A stretch of DNA of 34,758 bases from contig JADHXQ010000052.1 of assembly GCA_016782885.1 (NCBI GenBank), positions 1 to 34,758 of the forward strand. The letters run 5' to 3'. Source of the DNA: Phycisphaerae bacterium. GTDB taxonomy: Bacteria; Planctomycetota; Phycisphaerae; SM23-33. A program made the position numbers and the translations under genes. Shown piece after piece: positions 24,608-32,996 of this stretch. The notes beneath the pieces are model-generated. The model searched no databases and was not told the DNA's origin. It saw only the letters and a list, made by a program, of their open reading frames with translations. The stretch's first letter is position 1; every line of letters starts with the position of its first letter.

Positions 24608-24636
24608 GTGACACTCGGGTCCCGGAATGTTAGAAT
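24608..24636 (+). promoter_or_regulatory. Promoter of purB placed for a leaderless transcript
   Basis: GTGACA (24608-24613), 17 bp, TAGAAT (24631-24636). A start 7-10 nt past the -10 box falls at 24643-24646, at or within 3 nt of the ATG at 24646. No Shine-Dalgarno sequence is present, consistent with leaderless translation. Confidence 0.55.
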
Positions 24637-24645
24637 ATCGTTATC

Positions 24646-26079
24646 ATGGCAAATCGACACGACAGCTACGTCAGCCCACTGGAGTCGCGATATGCTTCCC
24701 GGGCGATGCGGGAACTCTTCAGCGACAAGCACAAGTTCACGACATGGCGGCGCCTTTGGATTGCTCTGGCCAGATCCCAGAAGCTCCTCGGCCTGGATAT
24801 CAGCGGCGAGCAGATCGCCGAACTCGAGGCGCACGTGGATGATATCGACTACGACGCCGCCGGCGAGTACGAGCGCAAGTTCCGCCACGACGTGATGGCC
24901 CACATCCACGCTTACGGCGATGCGGCCCCGAGTGCCAAGGGTATTATCCACCTGGGCGCCACGAGCCAGTTCGTCAACTGCAACACCGATCTGCTTATAC
25001 TGCGCGACGCGCTGGGAATGGTGGCCGGAGCGCTGGCCAACGTTATCGACGCGCTGGCGAAGTTCGCCGAAGCCCACCGCGACCTGCCCTGCCTGGGCTT
25101 CACGCATTATCAACCCGCCCAGATGACCACGGTGGGCAAGCGGGCGGCTTTGTGGTGCAGCGAGTTCGTCACCGATCTCGCCGAGGTCGAGCGGCGCATC
25201 GAAACGCTGGCGTTTCGCGGCGTGAAGGGCACCACCGGAACCCAGGCGAGCTTCCTGGCGCTGTTCGACGGAGATCACGAGAAGGTCAAGCAACTCGACA
25301 AAATGGTCGCCGCCGAAATGGGATTCGATAAGACCATCTGCATAACCGGGCAAACCTACTCTCGCAAGATCGACGCGATGATCGCCCAGACGCTCGCGGG
25401 CATCGGCGCCAGCGCACACAAATTCTGCAACGACGTTCGCCTGCTGGCGAATCTCAAGGAACTCGAAGAACCGTTCGAGAGTACCCAGGTCGGCTCGTCG
25501 GCAATGGCGTACAAACGCAACCCGATGCGATGCGAACGGGCGACCGCCCTTGCCCGATTCCTCATGGACGTAGCCCAGAGCCCGCTTCACACCGCCGCCG
25601 AACAGTGGTTTGAACGCACCCTCGACGACTCAGCCAACAAGCGCATCGCAATGTCCGAGTCGTTCCTGTCAGCCGACGCGATACTCAACATCGTGACCAA
25701 TGTCGCACGCGGAATGGTGGTCTACCCCGCCGTCATCGACGCGCACATCCGCGCCGAGCTGCCCTTCATGGCCAGCGAGAACATCCTGATGGCAGCCGTC
25801 CAGGCAGGCGGCGACCGCCAGGGAATCCACGAGCAAATCCGCCTGCATTCCCAAGCCGCCGCCCAACAGGTCAAAGGCGCCGGCAAGCCCAACGATCTTA
25901 TCGAACGGATCAAGGGCGATCCGGCGTTTGCATCCCTGGACATCGACGCCCTGCTCGACCCGTCAGCATTCGTAGGGCGGGCGCCCCGGCAGGTCGACGA
26001 ATTCATCGCCGCCCACGTGGCGCCAGTGCGAGCCCGCTACGCCGCCCGGCTCGGTCAGGGCGGTGAGTTGAACGTCTGA
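24646..26079 (+). CDS. purB: Adenylosuccinate lyase
   Basis: 477 residues, the usual length. PurB catalyses two beta-eliminations of fumarate in purine synthesis, from SAICAR and from adenylosuccinate, in the cytoplasm. Signatures of the fumarase/aspartase superfamily are clear: ESRYAS near the start, KGIIHLGATSQFVNCNTDL (about 99-117), the lyase motif GSSAMAYKRNPMRCE (from about 285), and TGTQASFLALFDGD. The region around HYQPAQMTTVGKR supplies a catalytic His. No ribosome site is visible before the ATG and the promoter suggests leaderless transcription. The GH95-like gene follows after 37 bp with its own GGAG site. Function is well supported by homology. Confidence 0.96.
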   Translation: MANRHDSYVSPLESRYASRAMRELFSDKHKFTTWRRLWIALARSQKLLGLDISGEQIAELEAHVDDIDYDAAGEYERKFRHDVMAHIHAYGDAAPSAKGIIHLGATSQFVNCNTDLLILRDALGMVAGALANVIDALAKFAEAHRDLPCLGFTHYQPAQMTTVGKRAALWCSEFVTDLAEVERRIETLAFRGVKGTTGTQASFLALFDGDHEKVKQLDKMVAAEMGFDKTICITGQTYSRKIDAMIAQTLAGIGASAHKFCNDVRLLANLKELEEPFESTQVGSSAMAYKRNPMRCERATALARFLMDVAQSPLHTAAEQWFERTLDDSANKRIAMSESFLSADAILNIVTNVARGMVVYPAVIDAHIRAELPFMASENILMAAVQAGGDRQGIHEQIRLHSQAAAQQVKGAGKPNDLIERIKGDPAFASLDIDALLDPSAFVGRAPRQVDEFIAAHVAPVRARYAARLGQGGELNV

Positions 26080-26116
26080 CCCTGTGACGAATGTGCGCGT
26101 GCATGGAGCGAATGAA

Positions 26117-28333
26117 ATGAAAACATTATGGATTGGCGGTTTTGTCATCATGGCTTTGCTTGCGACGGATGTGTTCGCCGCTGATATCGCCTGGGATAAG
26201 TTTCTCAAGAGGAACGATATCCTCTGGGAGACCCTTCCCCAAAGATTCGATCATGGCGCATTTCACGGGAACGGATTGCTTGGATGCATCATATACACCG
26301 ATGCGCCCAACCGGATCCGCTGGGAAATCGGACGGTCCGATGTTACCGCCCACCGCCGCGATAACAACCGCCTTCCGATCGGCGGACTGGTGCTCCAAAC
26401 CGTGGGAACGATCCAGGACGGTACGATCAGGCTGGACCTGTGGAACGCCGAGTCCACCGGCCGGGTCAAGACAGACAAGGGCCTGATAAAGTTCAGGACA
26501 TTTATCCACGCCGTTGAACTCATCACGGTGATCGAACTGGACGCCCGCGGCGAAGAAACCAGCGCCAAGTTCAAGTGGCTTGCCGCCAGCGCCGTCGATA
26601 GGGTGAACCGCAAGTTCAAAGACCCTCCGAACCCGCCGTCTCGCATGGAAACCGATAGCGATGTTTCAATCTGCATCCAACCGCGTCACGCCGGCGGCGA
26701 GTTCGCGACTGCGCGGCTTGAGAGGCATTCCGACAAGACCGTGCGGAGGCTGTACCTGAATACCTCTGATACATTTCCCAAGCCCGGCGCGGGAAAGATC
26801 GCAGCCGCGGCGGTTCGCCGCGCCTCGAAAATGGATTTCGACAAGCTCCTGAAAAGCCATCGCCAGTGGTGGCATGGGTATTATCCGGCCAGTTTTCTCT
26901 CGGTCCCCGACGCGCGTGTGGAGGGGTTCTACTGGGCGCAGATGTACAAGCTGGCTTGCGCCACCCGCGGCGACAGGATGCCGATGGACCTGCTCGGGCC
27001 ATGGTACCGCTCGACAGGCTGGCCGCGTATATGGTGGAACCTCAACGTGGAGGTCGCCTACTTGCTGACGTACGCGTCGAACCACCTCGAAGAGGGATCG
27101 TCGCTGACGAAAATGATCGACCGTAACAGGAAAAATTTCTATCGCAACGCGAAAGAGATATGGAAGATCGACAACGCGGCCACCGTTCCGCATACAACCT
27201 GCTGGGAGGGGTTGCGGGGCAATGGCTCCCGCGCCCCGGACCACTATATCAACCCGGGCGATTTCACCTGGGCCCTGCACAATTACTACCTTCAATACCG
27301 CTACTCGATGGATGAGTCGTTTATTACCGACCGGAAGAAGCACGCGTTCTATCCGCTCCTGCGCGACAGTATTAATATCTACCTTCACCTCCTGAAGAAA
27401 GGCGATGACGGCAGGCTGCACCTTCCGGTCCTGCATTCTCCGGAATACGGGAACATGGCCGACAACAACTACAACCTGTCACTTCTGCGCTGGGGATGTG
27501 AAACGCTGATAAGCCTCAACGAGCGATACAGGATCAATGATCCGAAACTTCCGGAATGGAAGAATGTGCTGAAGAATCTCACGCCTTATCCCGCTGATGA
27601 GACCGGATTGATGGTTGGCGCCGGGGTTCCGTTGAAAAAGTCTCACCGCCACTGGTCGCACCTGCTGATGGTGTTTCCTCTCTACCAGATGAACCTTGAC
27701 CAGTCGGAAAACCGCGCGCTTGTCGTCAAGACGATAAAGCACTGGTTGGCTACCGGCGGCGGGCGCCAGATCTACGGTTGGTCGCGTGCGGCCGCTTCCT
27801 GTTTGTACTCCACGCTGGGAGATGGCGACCAGGCCCTGGACAGTTTGCTGAAGCATCATAATCACAAGCGTTTTGTCATGCCGAACACCATGTATATAGA
27901 AGGGTCGCCCGTGATCGAATGCGCCCTGTTTGCCGCCAAGTCGCTGCAGGACATGCTGATCCAGAGTTGGGGCGATAAGATCCGCGTGTTTCCCGCGATA
28001 CCAGCCGGCTGGAAGGATGTTGTGTTTCGCGACCTGCGCACCGAAGGCGCTTTTCTTGTAAGTGCGGCCAGGAAGGATGGCAAGACCGTGTGGATACGGG
28101 TCAAGAGCCTTGCCGGCGAGCCCTGCAGGATCAAATCTTCGCTTTCCGGCGAGATCAAGCTGTTGAAAGCGGGGAAGACAAGGACTCTCAAGGCGTCGGA
28201 CGGTGTTATCGAATTAAAACTGGCCAAGGGCGAAGAGGCCCTGCTGTTTTCGGGCAATACCGCTCCCGATACCGCCATATCGCCGGTACATATCGATCCG
28301 AAACAACATAATGCCTGGGGCATCAAGAAGTGA
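26117..28333 (+). CDS. Exported GH95-like glycoside hydrolase, divergent subfamily
   Basis: 738 residues from the ATG at 26117 (GGAG 8 nt upstream; an in-frame start 33 nt earlier is less likely). Signal peptide to about residue 21 (TDVFAAD). The N-terminal domain (LPQRFDHGAFHGNGLLGCIIYTD, quoted in part) is the GH95-type beta-sandwich, perhaps the DUF5703 variant. The (alpha/alpha)6 barrel keeps the N-x-N pair (Asn308, Asn310 in WWNLNVEVAY), the Glu of SPEYG (Glu443) and HRHWSHLLMVFPL. At the position of the Asp in DANFGG it has Glu601 (VIECALF). The end (VFPAIPAGWKDVVFRDLRTE) is the usual GH95 C-terminal sandwich. It is likely an exo-glycosidase on exported glycans with altered specificity. 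It ends 20 bp from the convergent HAD gene. Confidence 0.8.
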   Translation: MKTLWIGGFVIMALLATDVFAADIAWDKFLKRNDILWETLPQRFDHGAFHGNGLLGCIIYTDAPNRIRWEIGRSDVTAHRRDNNRLPIGGLVLQTVGTIQDGTIRLDLWNAESTGRVKTDKGLIKFRTFIHAVELITVIELDARGEETSAKFKWLAASAVDRVNRKFKDPPNPPSRMETDSDVSICIQPRHAGGEFATARLERHSDKTVRRLYLNTSDTFPKPGAGKIAAAAVRRASKMDFDKLLKSHRQWWHGYYPASFLSVPDARVEGFYWAQMYKLACATRGDRMPMDLLGPWYRSTGWPRIWWNLNVEVAYLLTYASNHLEEGSSLTKMIDRNRKNFYRNAKEIWKIDNAATVPHTTCWEGLRGNGSRAPDHYINPGDFTWALHNYYLQYRYSMDESFITDRKKHAFYPLLRDSINIYLHLLKKGDDGRLHLPVLHSPEYGNMADNNYNLSLLRWGCETLISLNERYRINDPKLPEWKNVLKNLTPYPADETGLMVGAGVPLKKSHRHWSHLLMVFPLYQMNLDQSENRALVVKTIKHWLATGGGRQIYGWSRAAASCLYSTLGDGDQALDSLLKHHNHKRFVMPNTMYIEGSPVIECALFAAKSLQDMLIQSWGDKIRVFPAIPAGWKDVVFRDLRTEGAFLVSAARKDGKTVWIRVKSLAGEPCRIKSSLSGEIKLLKAGKTRTLKASDGVIELKLAKGEEALLFSGNTAPDTAISPVHIDPKQHNAWGIKK

Positions 28334-28353
28334 TGCATTGTGCCGATATGGGG

Positions 28354-29040
28354 TCAGAGCGCCATATGCGGAGAAACGGCGAGTTCGCGTTGACCTTCGA
28401 TCATTTCGCAGAGTCGCTGTCGCGTGAAGTCCTTGATGTGCAGGAACTGCATACCGACCGACCGGGCGCCGCGGCCGTCGCGTCTGGCGCGATCGCCCAC
28501 GAATACTATCTCGCTTGGTTCGACTTCCAGGAGGCGGGCGATTTCAGTGAAACCTTTCGCCGACGGTTTGAACTCTCCAACGCCTCGCTGCCCGGACCAT
28601 ATCACGGCCTGAAAGCAACCGCCCAGACCCAGCGCAGCGAGCTTGCCGTCCGGCGGGTAATCGGAGTAAACGCCCTGAAGCACGCCGCGGCGATTCAGCA
28701 TGATGATGGTCTCGATGAGATCGGCCTTCTCGATTCGCGGGAGGAATCTCAGCGGTCTGCGCGCGACCCATTCATGCACGGTATCGTGAATGTCGGCGGG
28801 TTCCATGCCCAGTTTCCGGGCGGCCGCATGCAGTTGCGGGTCGCTTACACCCGCGTCTCCGGCGGTCTGGCCCCGCAGTTTGTCGAGCATCGAGCGGTAG
28901 ACCTGGAGGACCCTCAATTCGCGCAGCAGGCAAATCGGCGAATGTGCGAAGCGCCAGGCCATTTCGCGAAGCATGTAGAACCGCATCGGCCAGAGCGGAT
29001 AGAGCGTACCGTCGACATCGTATACTACTGCCCTTGCCAC
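28354..29040 (-). CDS. HAD-superfamily hydrolase
   Basis: 228 residues from a GTG at 29040 with GGGAG 7 nt upstream; a much longer open frame on this strand is an artefact of the overlapping murD sequence. The protein begins ARAVVYDVDGTLYPLW, HAD motif I with the nucleophilic Asp in DVDGT. A helical cap follows, then motif II/III around GVYSDYPPDG and GEFKPS, and motif IV IVFVGDRARRDGRGARSVGM. HAD enzymes of this type are small-molecule phosphatases; the substrate cannot be told. The start codon lies 16 nt inside murD, so translation is coupled to it. Last gene of the M16-murD operon. Confidence 0.82.
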   Translation of the reverse strand: MARAVVYDVDGTLYPLWPMRFYMLREMAWRFAHSPICLLRELRVLQVYRSMLDKLRGQTAGDAGVSDPQLHAAARKLGMEPADIHDTVHEWVARRPLRFLPRIEKADLIETIIMLNRRGVLQGVYSDYPPDGKLAALGLGGCFQAVIWSGQRGVGEFKPSAKGFTEIARLLEVEPSEIVFVGDRARRDGRGARSVGMQFLHIKDFTRQRLCEMIEGQRELAVSPHMAL

Positions 29041-30371
29041 TGTCGATCTCCCGCGGCGAATCGGGCGGCCAGTTGCACGAACTGATCGCCCCGCTGCTGG
29101 TAGTTTGTGAACATATCGTAGCTGGCGCAGGCAGGGCTGAGAAGCACAATATCGCCCTCGCCAGCCAGTTCGGCGGCCGTAGCAACCGCCCGTTGGAGAT
29201 CCGCGGCGGTGTGGATTAGAGGCATGGGATCGCACCGGGACTTCTCGACGGCCGCGGCGATCTTCCCGGCGGTAGTGCCAAGAACGACAAGGGCCTTGGC
29301 CCGCCGGGCGACCGCGGCGCCCATCTCGTCGAACGAGACATCCTTGTCCGATCCGCCGGCGATCACGATGACCGTGCGGGGCTCGAAAGCTTCCAACGCC
29401 ACGATCAGACCGCCGGGCGTGGTGCATTTTGAATCGTTGTAATACTTCACACCCCCGCCGTCGGCGACCAGTTGCAGGCGATGCGGGAGGGACTTGAAAT
29501 CCCGCAGTGCCTCGGCGGCGTCTGCGCGATCGATACCAAATTCGCGGGCAACCGCCCAAGCCGCCTGCGCATTGACCTGGTTGTGCCCGCCGGTCACCTG
29601 GAGATCGAAAGCCTCGCCGCGCGGATCGAAGAACTCCACGCGCCCCGGCGCCAAGTCAGACCAACCGTCCAGCGCCTCGTCGGCGGAGTTCAGGATCAGC
29701 AGGTCCGATTCGTTCTGGAAGCGGAAGATATTCTGCTTGGCGCGGGCATACGCCTCCATCGTTCCGTGGCGGTCGAGGTGGTTCGGCGAGAGGTTGGTCA
29801 CCAGCGCGACTCTCGGGCTGATGCGAATCGCTTCGGTCGCTTCCAGTTGGAAGCTCGACATCTCCAGCACGACCACGTGATCGGACTTTATCGCCTCCAG
29901 ATCGCACAACAGGCTCTTACCGATATTCCCGCCAACATGCACGGTAAGACCGCGTGAGAGTATGTCTCCGATCATTGCGGTGGTCGTGGACTTGCCCACC
30001 GATCCGGTAATCCCGACGATCGGCGCGGCGCACCGCTGGAGGAAGAGATTTATCTCGGTGGTTCGGGGTATACCGGCCTGGGCGGCCGCCTTTAACGGGG
30101 GGATATCGGGCGGAATCGCCGGGCTGACCACCAGCAGGTCGGTCTGGAGGAAATCGTCCGGATCGTGCCCGCCAAGGTGCAGCTTGACGCTGCTAAAACC
30201 TTCGAGTTGGGCCACGGACCCAGCCAGATCGTCAGCGCCGGCGCGGTCGGAAACGGTGACTTCGGCGCCCTGGCTGCAAAGCCATTGAGTAACGCCTATA
30301 CCCCCGCCGAACCGCCCCAGGCCAACAACCGTGACCTTCTTACCGGCGAAGCTGCCAGGCGGAGGGGTCAT
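29025..30371 (-). CDS. murD: UDP-N-acetylmuramoyl-L-alanine--D-glutamate ligase
   Basis: 448 residues, normal for MurD. It adds D-glutamate to UDP-MurNAc-L-alanine in the cytoplasm during peptidoglycan synthesis. The N-terminal Rossmann-like domain starts VTVVGLGRFGGG; the ATP-binding loop is GITGSVGKSTTTAM (P-loop GSVGKSTT at 123-130). SFQLEATEAIRISPRVALVTNLSPNHLDRHGTMEAYARAK (fragments) carries the Mur-ligase Mg and substrate motifs, and YNDSKCTTPGG plus VIAGGSDKDVSFDEM are typical of the C-terminal domain. It overlaps the upstream M16 gene by 4 nt (ATGA type) and overlaps the HAD gene by 16 nt, a tightly coupled operon. Its presence argues that this organism makes peptidoglycan. Confidence 0.95.
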   Translation of the reverse strand: MTPPPGSFAGKKVTVVGLGRFGGGIGVTQWLCSQGAEVTVSDRAGADDLAGSVAQLEGFSSVKLHLGGHDPDDFLQTDLLVVSPAIPPDIPPLKAAAQAGIPRTTEINLFLQRCAAPIVGITGSVGKSTTTAMIGDILSRGLTVHVGGNIGKSLLCDLEAIKSDHVVVLEMSSFQLEATEAIRISPRVALVTNLSPNHLDRHGTMEAYARAKQNIFRFQNESDLLILNSADEALDGWSDLAPGRVEFFDPRGEAFDLQVTGGHNQVNAQAAWAVAREFGIDRADAAEALRDFKSLPHRLQLVADGGGVKYYNDSKCTTPGGLIVALEAFEPRTVIVIAGGSDKDVSFDEMGAAVARRAKALVVLGTTAGKIAAAVEKSRCDPMPLIHTAADLQRAVATAAELAGEGDIVLLSPACASYDMFTNYQQRGDQFVQLAARFAAGDRQWQGQ

Positions 30372-31594
30372 ATCCCCTCCAGCGGTCCCAGCGCCAGAAC
30401 GGTGACTTTCGTCAGGTCGAATTCGCTGGCGACGCCCATCACATCATCGGCCGTGACGGAAAACAGTTTTTCGATCTGCTGGGCGAGAGGCATGTACTCT
30501 TTGCGGTAGACCCAATCAAATCCGACGGCCGTCAGACGCCCCATGGGCACTTCGCCTTTCAATGTAGCCGACGAGGCGATCTTGTTCTTGGCGGCCTGGA
30601 GTTCGGCGTCGCTGAAGCCCGCATCCATGATACTCCCGAATTCTCCGAGTGCGATTTCGAGGGCTTCCGAGGCGCGCCGCGGATCGGTTGAAATGAAGGT
30701 CAGGAAACCGCCGGTCCCGTCGAGCATGTCGTATGAGGTGTGTGCTTCATCGGCAATCGCCGGATCGATGAGAGCGTAGTACAGCCTGCTGCCCGTCGTA
30801 TCGCCAACGATCGTACCTAGCAGTTGTGCGGCGAAACGCGACTCGTCCTGTGCCGACGGCGCCGGAGACATCACGCCGATGTGTTCCCTGTTGATCTTGG
30901 GGTCCGTTACTGCAGTTCGCACCCCCGACCCGCCGCACGGCGTCAGCGTGCGATCCGCGTCGAACGGTTTCCAGTGGGAGCACGTTTCGTCGGCCTTGGC
31001 GACAAAGGCGTCCCAGTCGATGTTCCCCACGCCGACCAGCGTCACGTTGCCCGGCGAATATCGGCGGTCGAAGTACTGCTGCATGTCGTCGCGTTTCAGG
31101 GCGGTTACCGAATCGGGCGTACCCAGGACGTTTCTTGCCAGCGGATGACCCTGGAAATGCGAAGCCATCAGGTGCTCGTACATCTTGAAAGTCGGCTGGT
31201 CTTCGTAGCGGGCGATTTCGTCGAGGATGACTTCCTTCTCCATATCGAAGTCCTCCTGGCGGATCGCCGGTCGGAGAATGTCGCCGAGCAGATCTAGCAT
31301 TGCAGTCTGGAATTCCGGGAGGACGCCGGCGAAGTAGACTGTGTTCTCCTCGGAGGTGAACGCGTTGTAGCTTGCTCCGAGTTCGTCGAACTCGAGATTG
31401 ACCTCCAGGGCGCCGCGCTTGGCGGTGCCCTTGAACATCATGTGCTCGAGGAAGTGGCTGACACCGGCGATTTCGTCGGTTTCATCGCGGCTTCCCGTTC
31501 TCGCGAAGAAACCTGCCGCCATCGATTTCGCCGACGGATTAATCTCGGCGATAATCGTCAGGCCATTGGACAGTGTGGTATTCTTGAACTCCAT
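30368..31594 (-). CDS. M16 family zinc metallopeptidase, catalytic subunit
   Basis: 408 residues, one M16B-type half. The inverted zinc motif HXXEH is intact in VSHFLEHMMFKGT (His47, Glu50, His51) and the third ligand Glu126 lies exactly 74 residues after it in EVILDEIARYED. The C-terminal half lacks the Arg/Tyr pair normally found in R-x-x-x-L-x-Y regions of M16 proteins (it reads LIDPAIADEAHTSYDM). That pair is present in the neighbour subunit at 31616-32860, so the two are expected to form an active heterodimer that degrades peptides. No signal peptide, so probably cytoplasmic. It starts 21 bp after the partner gene and overlaps murD by 4 nt. Confidence 0.9.
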   Translation of the reverse strand: MEFKNTTLSNGLTIIAEINPSAKSMAAGFFARTGSRDETDEIAGVSHFLEHMMFKGTAKRGALEVNLEFDELGASYNAFTSEENTVYFAGVLPEFQTAMLDLLGDILRPAIRQEDFDMEKEVILDEIARYEDQPTFKMYEHLMASHFQGHPLARNVLGTPDSVTALKRDDMQQYFDRRYSPGNVTLVGVGNIDWDAFVAKADETCSHWKPFDADRTLTPCGGSGVRTAVTDPKINREHIGVMSPAPSAQDESRFAAQLLGTIVGDTTGSRLYYALIDPAIADEAHTSYDMLDGTGGFLTFISTDPRRASEALEIALGEFGSIMDAGFSDAELQAAKNKIASSATLKGEVPMGRLTAVGFDWVYRKEYMPLAQQIEKLFSVTADDVMGVASEFDLTKVTVLALGPLEGI

Positions 31595-31615
31595 ATGATT
31601 CTTTCACTTGTTCGA

Positions 31616-32860
31616 TCAGGCGTTCAGGCAGGATGTATCGAGGGGCTCGGGACCGATAACGAGCATGACAAAGTCTCGTGCGGGCCACTGCTGCAGATGA
31701 GCCTTGACGTCGTCGAGACTCACCGCGTCGACGGCACGAGAAATCTCGGTCAGGCTCCTGAGGCGCCCCAGGTGATACCAGTCCGAAGATATCGCCCCGG
31801 CCCGAGCGGCCGTCGATTCGCCTCGCATCACCAGGGAGCTTTTCAGTTGTGTCTTGGCTTTGGCCAGTTCCGCTTCGGTCACGTCCTCAACCACGCGGCG
31901 CAGCTCGCCGACGGTCACTTCCAGCGTTTCCTGGGCCTTGGGCGGCACGGTGCCCGCGTAGGTAAACATTCCGGCGTGGTCCTTGAGGCTGTGATAGCTC
32001 GTCGATACGTGGTAAACCAGCCCGCGTTTCTCTCGAACTTCCGTAAACAGGCGGCTGCTCATTCCGCCCGAAAGCACCGTCGCGGCGAGGTGAGCGGCGT
32101 AGTACTGGTCGTGGGAAACCGTAACGGTTGCGTGCGCCAGGGTGATGTGAGCCTGGGCCGAGTCCTTGGTAATGTGCGTTACGCCTCGCGCAGGGGGCCT
32201 GGTCTCGCCGGCGAGGGGAGCATCGGCCGACCAGTCGCCCAGATGCTCGCCAACCAGGCCGCGAAGGCGGTCCCAGTCGAAATCACCGGTAACCGAGATA
32301 ATCGCCCCCGCGGGACTCATGCACGTCGCGGCGTGATCTCTCAGACCCTCGGGACTCAAAGCCGCCAGGGACTCCTGGCTCCCGTAGATCCCCTGCCCAA
32401 GAGGCTCGGGATAGAACTTCTCGCGAAGCTGCATCAGGGCCTTCTTGGCCGGTTCATCCTCCAACGCATCGAGGTCCTGGCGGATAAGATCGCGGCTCGG
32501 GGCGAAGGTCTTGTCATCCAGTGTCGGGCGGCGGAGAACATCGGCGAGTATCTCCAGAACCGCCGGGAGATTTCGCCCGAGCTGAGTGGACAAAAAAACC
32601 ATGTGCCGGCTGGAAACGCTCTCGTGATGCTGGCAACCAAGGGCGTCCAGCGCATCGTTGAGCCCGCGAGTATCGCGCCCGCCCGCACCGCGAAAACACC
32701 ATTCGGCGAGCACCGCGGCCGAACCGGCACGATCTTCCGGATCGAAACGCACGCCGGCGGGCAAACTTATCGTGATCGCCGAGGACGAAACGTCGGCAAT
32801 GTGTTCGGCTACGAGAGTCAAGCCGTTGGCAAATTCTTCCGTATGAAATACCTGTGACAC
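31616..32860 (-). CDS. M16 family peptidase-like protein, non-catalytic partner subunit
   Basis: 414 residues with the same fold as its neighbour, but the zinc motif is destroyed: the place of HFLEH is AVLAE (around 49-53), so all three key residues are replaced. It keeps the substrate-binding signature GMSSRLFTEVREKRGLVYHV with the Arg and Tyr that in active M16 proteins contact the scissile peptide. This is the classical division of labour in heterodimeric M16B peptidases, as in mitochondrial processing peptidase or the Sphingomonas Sph2681/2682 pair. The start is a GTG with GGAG 10 nt upstream. First gene of the four-gene operon, after a recognisable promoter. Confidence 0.88.
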   Translation of the reverse strand: MSQVFHTEEFANGLTLVAEHIADVSSSAITISLPAGVRFDPEDRAGSAAVLAEWCFRGAGGRDTRGLNDALDALGCQHHESVSSRHMVFLSTQLGRNLPAVLEILADVLRRPTLDDKTFAPSRDLIRQDLDALEDEPAKKALMQLREKFYPEPLGQGIYGSQESLAALSPEGLRDHAATCMSPAGAIISVTGDFDWDRLRGLVGEHLGDWSADAPLAGETRPPARGVTHITKDSAQAHITLAHATVTVSHDQYYAAHLAATVLSGGMSSRLFTEVREKRGLVYHVSTSYHSLKDHAGMFTYAGTVPPKAQETLEVTVGELRRVVEDVTEAELAKAKTQLKSSLVMRGESTAARAGAISSDWYHLGRLRSLTEISRAVDAVSLDDVKAHLQQWPARDFVMLVIGPEPLDTSCLNA

Positions 32861-32899
32861 TTATGCTTTTCTCCGCCTGGGGTTCAACGACAAATGCAC

Positions 32900-32927
32900 A
32901 TTCTACATATCCCGGGCGCCGAATCAA
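32900..32927 (-). promoter_or_regulatory. Sigma70-like promoter of the M16-murD operon
   Basis: Minus-strand TTGATT (32927-32922), 16 bp, TAGAAT (32905-32900); start site predicted near 32893, leader about 33 nt. Confidence 0.6.
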
Positions 32928-32944
32928 TCTTCAAGGAAGCGGTA

Positions 32945-32962
32945 CAGACGTTTTCGCGTCTG
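32945..32962. repeat. Short hairpin in the divergent M16/gpsA region
   Basis: CAGACG (32945-32950), 6-nt loop, CGTCTG (32957-32962), followed on the plus strand by GACTTTTG. Could be an operator or a weak barrier between the divergent genes. Confidence 0.3.
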
Positions 32963-32996
32963 GACTTTTGAATTCTCCCACGCTACGGTGACGCTC

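Noticed and set aside
28354..29559. A 401-codon minus-strand version of the HAD gene.
   Set aside because: The extra N-terminal 170 residues are an out-of-frame reading of murD and are arginine-rich; the GTG at 29040 with GGGAG is the natural start.
31442..32857. A 471-codon open frame on the plus strand.
   Set aside because: It is antisense to both M16 genes, which show conserved motifs; no ribosome site or family signature in the plus frame.
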